Source of the DNA: Dendrophyllia cribrosa
Taxonomy: Eukaryota; Cnidaria; Anthozoa; Scleractinia; Dendrophylliidae
Assembly: GCA_024195265.1 (NCBI GenBank)
Contig: JAJLRJ010000001.1
Location: 50,894,672-50,958,671 of the forward strand
Reading direction: 5' to 3'
DNA length: 64,000 nucleotides
How positions within the stretch are numbered: position 1 is the first letter of the stretch; each line of letters starts with the position of its first letter. The position numbers and the translations under genes are program-made. Below, piece after piece: positions 11,155 to 21,866 of the stretch. The notes beneath the pieces were generated by a model that saw only the letters and a program-made list of their open reading frames with translations, was not told the origin of the DNA and searched no databases.

Positions 11155-12033
11155 ATTTCACATTCCTCGATTCGGGAAGGTCAAACAGTTGATGAACGGC
11201 ATCGATGTTGTTCACGCGCTTCGGGCTTTGACTTTGCTTGAGAAATGGAGCTTGCTGCTTGGAGCGGCACACTCTGTCGAGGTGCCCAGGTCGACCACAA
11301 GCGTTGCATCTTTTGTCAATGGCCGGACAGGAGCGGGGATCTTGGTGTGGGAAAGGGCCCCCACAGCGATAGCAAAATTTCGTGCGTGAGGCACCTCTGT
11401 CGTGCAGCGGCGGAGGGTCACGAGACATGCTTTTGCTCGGAATACGGCCTTTTTGGGTTTGGGTGAAATAAGTCTTTTCCTCGGGGCTTCGTTGGTTCTC
11501 CAAAATGGCTGCTTGTTTATCAGAAAGCTCGACAGATCGCGCGAAACTCAGTAAGTCATCCAGTGACGGGTCATCCCGCAGCGGTTTTTTCGTACTCTGC
11601 TCGAATGGCATTGCTGCACCAGTTGAATTTTGATTTCTTTGTCTGCATCAGTAAACTCGCAGGTTTTGGCCAGTTGTCGCAAGCGTGTGTAAAACTGATC
11701 CATCGTTTCATCTGGGCGTTGGCGAGCTTGTCGGAACAAATGAATTTCATAAAGGGTGTTCTTTTTAGGCGAAAAGTAAGCCGTAAGCTTCGTGACTGCG
11801 AGGTCATATTCTTTGTCCTCTCCTGTTTCTGGTAGCGTTTCGAAAATGCGCTCAACTTCGGGTCCAGCAAGGTACAGAAGAAACGCGCGCTTTCGGGTAG
11901 GGTCCTTGACATCCATGCCTACCACAAATCGATTAAAACGCTTAATCCACGCATCCCATTTCGAAGCAAGAGACGTGGGGTCTTCCAAGGGATTAAACGG
12001 TTGTATACCAGATAGATCGAGTCCAGTAGCCAT
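11039..12033 (-). pseudogene. gag: Gag: capsid and nucleocapsid, in two frames
   Basis: The first frame (12033 down to 11548) starts at an ATG 18 bases inside the LTR; the earlier Met at 12072 lies within the LTR and is not used here. It encodes a retrotransposon Gag capsid with the motifs WDAWIKRFNRF and DQFYTRLRQLAKTCEF. The reading then has to move to the -1 frame, which runs to 11039. That frame carries a first CX2C knuckle (CYRCGG) and a classical CX2CX4HX4C knuckle (CNACGRPGHLDRVC). The shift sits at an A AAA AAC run (11590-11584), the type of heptamer used for programmed -1 slippage; a simple homopolymer indel is equally possible. Confidence 0.8.
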
Positions 12034-12051
12034 CCTCACCCTCGTCGCCAA

Positions 12052-12242
12052 TGTTGTATTCGACGTATTCAACTAACACGAAGTATTTCCATTATCATAT
12101 TTTATTCTGTACTGTCTGATTACAACCTCTTGAATGTCCTATCCTATCTTATGTCCTAATTATATAAGTAACATAGCTCAACTGTCATTGACGTCATAGA
12201 TCACAATCACAACATAATCATACGCGGAATCAAAACACAACA
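12052..12242 (-). repeat. 5' LTR of the Gypsy element
   Basis: 191 bp, apparently identical to 7630-7820, followed on the right by the 5-bp duplication GAAGT (12243-12247). Being upstream on the coding strand, it carries the promoter. I did not identify a clear TATA box. Confidence 0.95.
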
Positions 12243-13187
12243 GAAGTAACTCGATGTATCGGGAATTTTCAACTGCGTTAAATTCAATCGTCGAGGCATT
12301 GGGGGCGCAATGCATCTAGGGTGATACTGGGCCTTTAAAATTCAAACATTCTTCATTTAGGATGGCATAAATTATAGTAATCGGTTTAATCTTCGCTACC
12401 AAAATGCGCGATTCAAAAATGTAACCAATGCGCCAATAAATAGGTTCGGGCCTTCTTTGTCCGAGTAAGATCATCTTTGATACCTAAAAAGTAATAAAAG
12501 TTGAAAATATTACAATTTCTTCCTTCTTGATGGCTCGTTGCTTGAAAAGGAAACCGCAAAAATTAGTTCCCAGCGGATATTTCAGTTAATTCGAGCCGCA
12601 AAAATTTGTTCCCGCAAACCTCAAAAAATCGCCAATCCGCAAAATAAAAGTCCCGCAAAAATTTCATGCTACACGGTAGGCTCAATCTTTTGAAATTCCC
12701 GGGTAAAAATAAACAAACGCCAAAAGATCCTGTGGGGGATCTAAATATATCGAGAGCTTGTAATTGTTTTTAAAAATGCTATAAAATTTTAGTTTTTTGG
12801 AATGTTGTAAGCGTATGTTTCAAATGTGCGATATATTTCTCGTTCATGAGATCTATATGGTGCTTGATCTTAGCGTCATCAAGTTTATCAAGATTTAATT
12901 CAGAAAGATTACAATATTCGAGTATCTTCCTGAGATAAGAGTAAAAGCTAGTTTTGCCATTACAGTGGAAATCAATTGACGACTGTTTAACAAAAGTTTT
13001 GATCATTACTTAAAAGATAAATTACGTAATTAAGAATTTTTTTTATTGATATCAATTATCAAAGGGAAACGGCCAAGTTCAGCCCTGCATGAGACGGAAG
13101 TCTTTGTACGAGATGATTAAGATGGTAACTGACGAATCCAGATATTATTTCTTGGGGCTTGGTTCCTGTATTTACGACAGGATGTCT
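12243..13187. other. Intronic stretch, no gene seen
   Basis: AT-rich DNA right of the Gypsy element. There is a run of CCGCAAAAA phrases at 12555-12665. A 75-residue minus-strand ORF (12779-13006) has the look of an eroded mobile-element fragment but no diagnostic motif. I cannot support a gene here. Confidence 0.5.
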
Positions 13188-14145
13188 TAATGCATCAGTC
13201 AATTCCAGCAGTGCCCATCCCCCCCCCCCCCCCCCCCCCGGGCAACCCCGAGGCATTTGCTCACGTTGTCAGTCCCTGGGGTCTGGGGTGGGGCATTAGC
13301 AATGTTTTCGCGGCCCGGGGGTGGGGCATTTGTTACCCCCAGGCGACTCCCCGGGCATTTGACTCGCACGTGGTTTCCGCGGAAATTCGTAAACATGGAA
13401 GAATTTCTCTGCAAAGACGAGGGTTTTGTGGCAGATTGGCTCGTCCGTCAAGGCCTTGAAAAGCTTGTGTATGTTTTTAAAGGTATGTTTTCTCAGTTTT
13501 ATATTACTTCATTCCCTGTATGCCTATAAAAGGCAACAATTTGAGCTAACTTTTTTGATCACTCTGTTTGCGAGATTCGGAACGATCAAAATAAAAATAA
13601 AATAAACTTATTTCGCATTCAAATCTATTTAATATACAAACTTGTCATGAGTATTTTTTGAATATATGGGATTTATATGATTTGCGAATTCTTCAGGACA
13701 GAACACAGATTTTCCACAGAAAACATGAATTGGGCCGGCCTCTGTTTTGTCGTCGACGGCTTTGTTAATATATTTCATGGATGAAAAAAAAAAAAACGGT
13801 TAGTTTAAATTAAATTTTGGAAAGTGCCATCTTGATTATGTATATAAAAAATAGACAGTGAAAAGGCAGAACTAGAAAAAAAAAGTGAAAAGTGGTACCT
13901 TTGGTAGGGGACGATCCCGGGGGTGGGGCATTTGCCCTCTTTTTTCGCCCCCACCCCGGGGCATTTGAACAGCTTAAGTGTCCCCAGACAGGAGCTTATC
14001 CCCCTGCCCCAGATCAGATCAGCCCTGCAGTTTATTGTAAGTGTCCCCACTCCGGGGAATTTGCCAATCTTTTTAAAAAAAAATTCTAATGCCCGGGGGT
14101 TATTCCGGGGGGGATGGGCGCTGCTGGAATTGACTGATGCATTAA
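13188..14145. mobile_element. 0.96 kb inverted-repeat element with captured exon-like ORF
   Basis: The ends pair: TTAATGCATCAGTCAATTCC at 13188-13207, continuing AGCAGTGCCCATCCCCCC, is repeated inverted at about 14107-14145. Inside lie several GGGGCATTTG-type GC-rich blocks (13215-13360 and 13915-14060). Between them an ATG at 13395 opens MEEFLCKDEGFVADWLVRQG, then LEKLVYVFK, ending at a GTATGT donor near 13481. That short frame resembles the first helices of a SAM-type domain, but it is too short to be sure. Confidence 0.6.
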
Positions 14146-14395
14146 TTCGCCGGAACTTGAAACATCGAACCGACGCGCTGACAATGAGGGGGTCATTTCG
14201 ATGACAAAGTGGCGCATCAGGCGTGGTTTCGGTTACAGCCACTTGTCTCTCAGACAATTCGTGTTATTAATTAAAGTTTAGTAATTAAAATAAGTTAATA
14301 ATTAAAATTTGACTCAGACAAAATTTGCAGTCAGCTCAAACTCGGGCTGAGGCGGTTTGCTTCGAAAGTTTTCATTCTCGTGAAAGCATCGCAAG

Positions 14396-17300
14396 ATGTT
14401 GACCGTAGAGGAGAAAGGATCCTCTTATACGTCTCCAAGGCGCCGTTGCCTAATAGTCGGGTTGATTGTACTCGGTTTCCTTGTGATCGCTACAGTCGGA
14501 ATTGTGGCTGGTTACTTTATCGGACGCAATTCTGCCAAGAGTTGCAAAGACGACGAACCCACAAGCGAAGCTGGAAAACAAAGCCAGAAAGAACTCGATG
14601 AAGTGTACAAGAATGCTGTTGAAATGGTTTCCACTAATGAACTGAGAAATAACTTGAAGTAAGTAGAATTCGGCATTATATGTTTTGTGATTTCATGACT
14701 CTGACCCTGTCAAGCCTCCCAGTGGACATGTAAAATTGACATAGGCATTTACGCAAGAACCCTAAAAACTAACTGGTTCAAAAGAAAACGAAGGATTATG
14801 AAAAATCAAAGCCCCACAATTGAATGTCTTCTTGCAGTCCTTTCCGTCTCTCTGGAAAGTTATTCGTTTTGGGAATTCATTTGTTGTATAAATATGCATA
14901 ATTAATAAGATAAATTTAAAATTCCTTATTCAAATTTTCCAAGAGAAAAGTTTTCCTTAGCTGTTTAGATTGCGTTATACTGGGTAATGTTTGAGCCTGC
15001 AGCTGCTCTGAAAAAGGTCTAGTTTATGCTGTCTTTATTTTTCACAAATCGTGCTTTTTGCAATCCAATCAGTCACTTTTATATGCGAGAGATATCTCTG
15101 TTATCTGTTTACAGACCCTTTAGTATGTAGTCGTAGGCTCTCAGTAAACCACGATATCCATTTGTCAATTGTCCCTGTTCAATATGGTACTGGAGTGGAT
15201 GGACTTTCCTTCGTTGACTTGAGTTTTCTTGTCAATAATGTACTTAGGAAATCAGGAATGGAATGTTTTCCCGTGCGCATGCAAATCACGAAAGTGACAC
15301 CCCTACTTTATGACCCTACAGGTCAACTTCTATCAACAAACATCGAATAACAAAACAACCGAACAATGCATGTTTCGCAATTCAGATTGTTTAGCAGCAC
15401 TCTACCTTACCCTGTGTACCAGAGGTTTTTCTCGCACTCTTCAGTATCTCTCTCATATTATACGCCTCTCGTGTCTCTAATATTTTCTAACGTGACTTCG
15501 CCTTTCGTTGCCGGCCTCCCGGCAGGTAAGTCGGCCTTTGGCCAGCCCCGACTTCTCTTGAAAGCGTGCCGCGAGCCCAGGGTATGGGTACCTTAGAAAC
15601 TGAAAGAAAAGAAAGGAAAACAGCTCAGGTAAAGCACCACGAGAAGAGGGTGTCTATACTTCTTTGCAAAATTCAATCGCGTAAAAACATTGGACGTTTC
15701 ACGTTTTACGTTCTGTTGAAAATTGAGGGCATTTGTAGACTCTGGATGCAATACACAGGCCGTGAAATACGAAAATTTGATTGCTCAAATCTCCGTGTAA
15801 GATTGTCTTTGATAACGGTAAATGACAACAAAAAGAGATGCAACGTTCAAAACAAAACCTAAATTGCAAATTTCTCTCGTTTGACCGCGGTTAAACCAGA
15901 ATGTAATGTCATCCTGCACTTTATTCCCAAACTACCTGTTCTGCTGTCTCGCTCTGTAAAATCTTGGCATTTGGCAAAATAACGTGGAAACGAGGTAAGC
16001 GAAATTTCGGTATTTCGCCGGGATGCTGTCTCTTTAAGCAACGCTGATACCCGGGGGGGGGGGGGGGGGGGGGGAGGGGACTCCCATATGAAAATGACGG
16101 GGTGCTCGTCGGAAATTTTCGAAAAGCACCCTAAAAGGTACCAGAATCTCGTTTGATGGGCGTGGCTCAAATAAATTTTTACCCCTAAGAGGAACCAATT
16201 CTTAAACAACACGTCATATTCTGGGCTTAATACCCTAAAAGGTACCGCGATAATTCCAACGGGGATCATTTTGAATTTGAGCACCCTAAGCGGTACCAAT
16301 GTACAAATTTTGACCCCTAAAAGGTACGACGAGCACCCCCGTCATTTTTATATGGGAGTCCCCCCCCCCCCCCCCCACCCCCCCGGGCGCTGATACAACG
16401 TATATTTGTTACGATGACAACCGTAAACCGTTTGAATTTGCGGATTCTATTAGTGTATTGGACGTGCCTTCACACGCAGCGCTATCCTGTAGACAGTCTA
16501 CTTTAGTGCTACTGGGGAGGGGAGGAGGCGACAGTGAGCAAGGCAAGCGTGAACAAAAGAGAAGAGCGAGGGGTAGGAGAGTGGCTTGCTTCACAGGCCG
16601 ATTTCTTTGCTCTTTTAGTCAATTCACCGTTTAACCCTCCAAGAGGCTACACGCGCCTGGCACTAGAAAATGTTAAAAAAAATTACGCCTTCCAATAGCT
16701 TCTGGAGAGAATTAGCTAGGCTAGATTATTACTCTACGCGTGATAGTCAGCATTTTGCCTTTCACGATTGGTCTATACATGCAGTATTGTGAAAAAAGAT
16801 GACCACCTTAACGGCTTACTTTAAACCGCAGGTATTTCACTAAAGTTCCCCACTTTCCTGGAGGCCCAGAGAACCTCGAATTGGCAAAGTACATACAAAA
16901 GAAATGGACGGAATACGGCTTCAGCAGCGCGACACTTAAGAACTACACTATCATGCTTTCACGACCCACGAAGCCTGGTGTTGTAGCGTTGTATGCCCAG
17001 TCTGGCCATGAGCTTTACAGATCAGCGCCTCAAGAGACATTTCTTGTTCCCTCGGAGAACAACAGCAACGTTGTACCACCTTTTAATGCGTATGCTCCAT
17101 CGGGAATTGTCAGGGTGAGTTATATCAATAATACTCAGTGATGCTTTCTTGACCAAACGTCTCTGTCTCTGATCTGTCTAACGGTTATTTTTGTTTTTGG
17201 TCAAACCTTTGCTTATGTGAAGGCGCGGTGGTCTAGTGGTTAGGGCGTCGGACTTTCAACCTGAAGGTCGGTGGTTCGAGTCTGGTCTCTGCCGTCGTGG

Positions 17301-20300
17301 TGTTTCCTTAGACAAGAAACTTTGCTCCACTTGGTCTCTCTCTACCAAGGTGTATAAATGGATACCGGCGACATAATGCTGGGGGTAACCTTGCGATGGA
17401 CTAGCATCCCATCCCGGGGGTGGGATAACAAGTGATCGCTTGAAAGGAGAACAAGCCAAACCAGTTGTTAGAGATTATTTTAAAGACAGAATAGAGGAAC
17501 TTGAAAAAAATTGTCCCACATTTCCATCCTGGCCATCTACAGCCCAATACAAGTAATATAATGATGAACATAACATCTTTCTCATTTCATTAACAAGCTT
17601 AACATTTACAGTCTTTCTTTGTTTATCTCCTCGCATGACTCTTTCAACATTGCTGATCCTAGTAGTACGCAGGACGCATGTCGTATATGAACCTAGTAAA
17701 TGGCCTGGCTTACCACGAGTCTCACGTAGCTCAGTGGTTAGAGCATCTGACCAGTGTGTGAACCTAGTATATGGCCTGGCTTACCACAAGTCTCTCGTAG
17801 CTCAGTGGTTAGAGCATCCGGAAGGTCATTTATAGGTTCAATTTCTGTCGGGGACGCACATGATGAACATTACATCTGTCTCAAGTAATGATATTTTCAA
17901 TTCATCACTGGACTGCTATTGAGACTGTCAGAAGTTGACCATCCAAACATCGCGACATAACTTCAGGAGCGGATGCAACAATAAGTAATAGTAATTGGAC
18001 TGAGTGGAGTACAATTCAGAGAATAATCGGGCGAGTAATTTCAAATCGGCCGAGCGCGTAGCGCGAGGACGATTTGAAATTACGAGCACGATTATCCCTG
18101 AATTGTACGACACGAAGTTCAATTACTAATTAATCGAATCAATAACAAAATTCGAGATTAAAAAGTCTATGTGGAGTTTTTTGGACTCAAAACGTTAAGG
18201 ATATTTTCTATCAGTTTGAAAGCAGGAGGAAACAGTGAGAAAAAGAGCCCATTTAAGTGCACCTGATTGACGCGCGCGCAACGTAGGTGTCCAATTACAG
18301 CTATCCAATTACAAAAAGTTGTAATTGGAAACACACGTAACCGCGCGCCAATTACGTAAGAAATTAATAGGCGCGCGGATGACCAATCACAATCGAGAAT
18401 TTTGTTATTGATACGATTAACAATTTTATAGACTTAGGCATATACCCGTAGCCACCCCCATAAAAAAATCCTGGATCCGCCGCTGAACATAATAATTCGG
18501 ACGCGGTTGTTTCGAAAGACGATAAACACAATTCGACATGAAATGGAAGTTTGGTTGCTTGAGAAATATAACTTGACTTAACTTGAGTAATCACTCTGGC
18601 CAATCACAACAGATCCAGACAATCCAAACAACCAATCAGAACTCGAAGCAAATACATGCGCGGGAAAATGTGTACAGGCAAGTCACGATTAGTCGAGAAA
18701 GTGTTGCTAGATTTTTTAGCCAATTACAAAGCGTAACAATGCAAAACTAAAGTAAACCACTCTAAAGTAAACGCTTTTATAGATATCGTGCGTTAAACAA
18801 CTGAGCACAACTAAAGATACGTTATACTCTGAGGGCGACCTCGTAGCTGTCCAAACGATGTCTGTGATTGGCGAACCATACAATTGATATATCACTTGAA
18901 CGATGCCCCTATCCCTAATCCCTATCCCAGCGGAACAAATCTATTGTTTTCTTAGCGAATCACAGACATCGTTGATGACTTGCGCACAGCTTTTCGAAAC
19001 ACTAAAAGCAGTAGGGAAACAGTCTTTAACCTGTGAGGGCTCGAACTACTTTAACTCAAAGATCATATTACACCAACTATTCAGTCCCCTGGGATCAAAC
19101 CATCTACTTTATACGGATCATAGCGGCTGCTGACTTAATCAGTTTCTTTCTTTGTTTTTCTCTTAGGGGAAACTTGTATACGCGAATTATGGGCGCGAAC
19201 AAGACTTTGAAGCTCTAAAGAACAGTGGTGTTAACTGCAGCGGAAAAATCGTCATCATGCGATACGGGAAAGTTGGTCGCGCTACTAAGGTCTGTTATCC
19301 AATGTTTAAAAAAACCTGTAAGCTGAAAAAATTTAAAGAGGCTATAATGTACAAGTGTTAATGGTCTTAGTGCGCTTGTGGACCATTACTTTTAGGTTTG
19401 TTCAGGTTTCTTAGGGCGCTTACCATTTGTCAGAACTGCCCGGCCAGACCGCCCAATTCATAAATATTATACCATTATTTGCCAGAACTGATCGGCCAGA
19501 CTGGTAAATTTGGAAATAGTATGCACCCTTTTGATGGACTTGTAGGAAAAAGTCTTTAAAAAGATGCATTCTGGTTACAAACGGACCGGTCTGGCTGGCC
19601 AGTTCTGACAAATGGTAAGCGCCCTTAGATACAAATATGCCTTTTGGCTTTTAAAAGTGATACTAAAACTGGCCAAGGGCGAAACAACCTTTGGACTCTC
19701 CTTTCTCCTCCACTGTTCTACAAACCATCATTCTAACAACCTTTCCAAGTACACCCGACTGTCTTGTGTCACAACAATCTTGTTTCCAAATCCTCCCTCC
19801 CTATTAGTCAGTAAAAAGAAGAGCCCTAAGACTAAAGGGGCTAGCTTGAAATTCGAAGTCATACGTACTTAATTTCGATTTCAAAGTCCCTTCTTTCCAT
19901 GCTCCTGCAGTGCAAAAGAGCTCAAGCATTAGGAGCGATTGGAGCGATTTATTACATGGATCCCGAGGACTATGCGAAGAAAGGTGTCGATAAGGTTTAC
20001 CCAGAATACAACTGGATGCCGAGTACTGGTGTACAACGCGGTAACGTCAAATCGACTCCCATACGAGGAGATCCACAGACTCCCGGCTACCCTTCAGTTG
20101 GTAGGAAAATACCCAGTTTATAAATGCATGCACTAACCTGAAGGTTTTCCTTTTGGTTTACTTTGGAATATGGAAGGATAGAATTGGACTTGAATTGGAT
20201 CCCAAAGTGAAATATTGGAGAGAGGAAGGCTTTCATCACTGCACTACCATCCTTTAACATATTTGTATTTCACGTTTTTTTTTATTATCTTTGTCCTCCA

Positions 20301-21798
20301 CCTCGTTGTGTGCATGTATAAATTATTTGTTTCACACAAATGAACATAAGAACATAAAAACATTATAATAATACCGGCTATAAGCCCTGGATTATACAAC
20401 TCCGTAAGGGGTTTTCGGTGGGCTTATAAGCCGGTATCTTATATCCGGGGGGTTTGTAAGCGGCATTAAAATCCGTTTCGGAATGAGCTGATAAGAAATG
20501 ACATAAGACTAACATACAGCAATATCAAAGTTCGTTTTCCTTTAACTGGCCTGTAATTAAGCTCGAAAACGTTACAAAACGTAAGTAAGTAAGTAAGAAC
20601 TTTATTTAAGTGTCAATTTGTTTAGCCCACATGGACTAATTGGGGACACTGTATAATAATTATGATACAAGTTAGTTATCCTAAAAATATTATAGTATAA
20701 AATTCTTATAAAATGCTAAAAAGACCAGAAAGAAAAACCAGAACATTTTTTTTGTTTATAAGTAGATGGACCTATAAGTAAAGAGGAGGTGGGGGCTAAT
20801 AATCCGGGGTGCTGGGTTATTTTACGGTATGTAATAAATATGCAAAACATTTCGTAGTTGAAATGGTTTATGTAATTGTTTTGTAAACGCTTATTTTTCT
20901 GAGCAAAAAAAATAAAAATCTGTACGAAAAAGACGTTTCTTTAATAGCCTATACCTTAGTAGTTATCCGCGTCATCTTGTCCATTTTAGAGGGTATGTAC
21001 CGCTTGTCTAAAGAAGAAGCTGAGAAGTTGCTTCCTCAGATCCCGGTACATCCGATATCATACAAGGACGCTTATCCGCTGCTTAGGTAAGTGTCTCGCA
21101 TGTAGCTAGTCAAAGTGCGATGCACGTTGTCGGTTCTACATATTGTGTGGTGCCGACCCAGTAAGAGACAAATAGTGTTCGAGTCTCTAAAGTTCATCTC
21201 AGACATGTTACATTACTAACGCCGGACTTAACTTCTATTCACAGATGTTCAAACCAGTCATGCTCACTAATTTAACGCCTAACATTTGCAGTAACTCTGA
21301 TTGTCCTAGTTCCTTTAATTCTTTGCGCATCGTCAAAGCTTTGCCAAAATTAAACACGCAAAATTAATCCACTAAAGAAAATGTAAAGGTACCATTTGCT
21401 TTTCCAAAAGTAGGTATAGAGAGGATGCCACATAACCTCCCGTACATTATTTTTCCATTCTTTTTTTTTAAGGTCGCTCCATATAGCTGTTGGCCAGTCT
21501 TCCAAATAAAATATACACGATCATATTGCTGTCTTTCGAGAGTTTTCGTTTCGCGATACTAGACATAATATACACATACACGTAACTTTTTACTATGCAA
21601 ATTTTAGGGGCTCGTGTAATATAATATTAAGTAATGTTGTTAATTAAGTTCGTTGTACTGCTTCTATTGCTGTATTTTAGGATCACCAATTATTATAGTT
21701 TTAAATATTTATGTAATTTTTGTAAAAGTCTTCTTAATTTTTACGGCTCACTGGAAGACCACTTATAGTGAATGTGACACCGTGATGAAATAAAGATT

Positions 21799-21866
<68 letters not shown>

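Larger units (their letters stand above)
7630..12242 (-). mobile_element. Complete Ty3/Gypsy LTR retrotransposon
   Basis: The element is 4,613 bp, on the minus strand, bounded by 191-bp LTRs that start TG and end CA. A perfect 5-bp target duplication, GAAGT, lies at 7625-7629 and 12243-12247. The domain order on the minus strand is Gag capsid, zinc knuckles, protease, reverse transcriptase, RNase H, integrase; this order defines Ty3/Gypsy. A purine tract (TTGGGGGAGA) lies directly inside the 3' LTR (7821-7830). The primer site directly inside the 5' LTR reads TTGGCGACGAGGGTGAGG. The two LTRs look identical by eye, so insertion was recent, yet the reading frame is split into five pieces. Confidence 0.95.

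Noticed and set aside
15051..15596. Two plus-strand ORFs of 99 and 76 residues in peptidase intron 1
   Set aside because: No recognisable domain and no splice signals that fit the flanking exons. Low-complexity Ser/Leu content is typical of chance frames.
17222..17295. Possible tRNA gene
   Set aside because: A and B boxes are good, but the acceptor stem does not pair and a long conserved SINE body follows.
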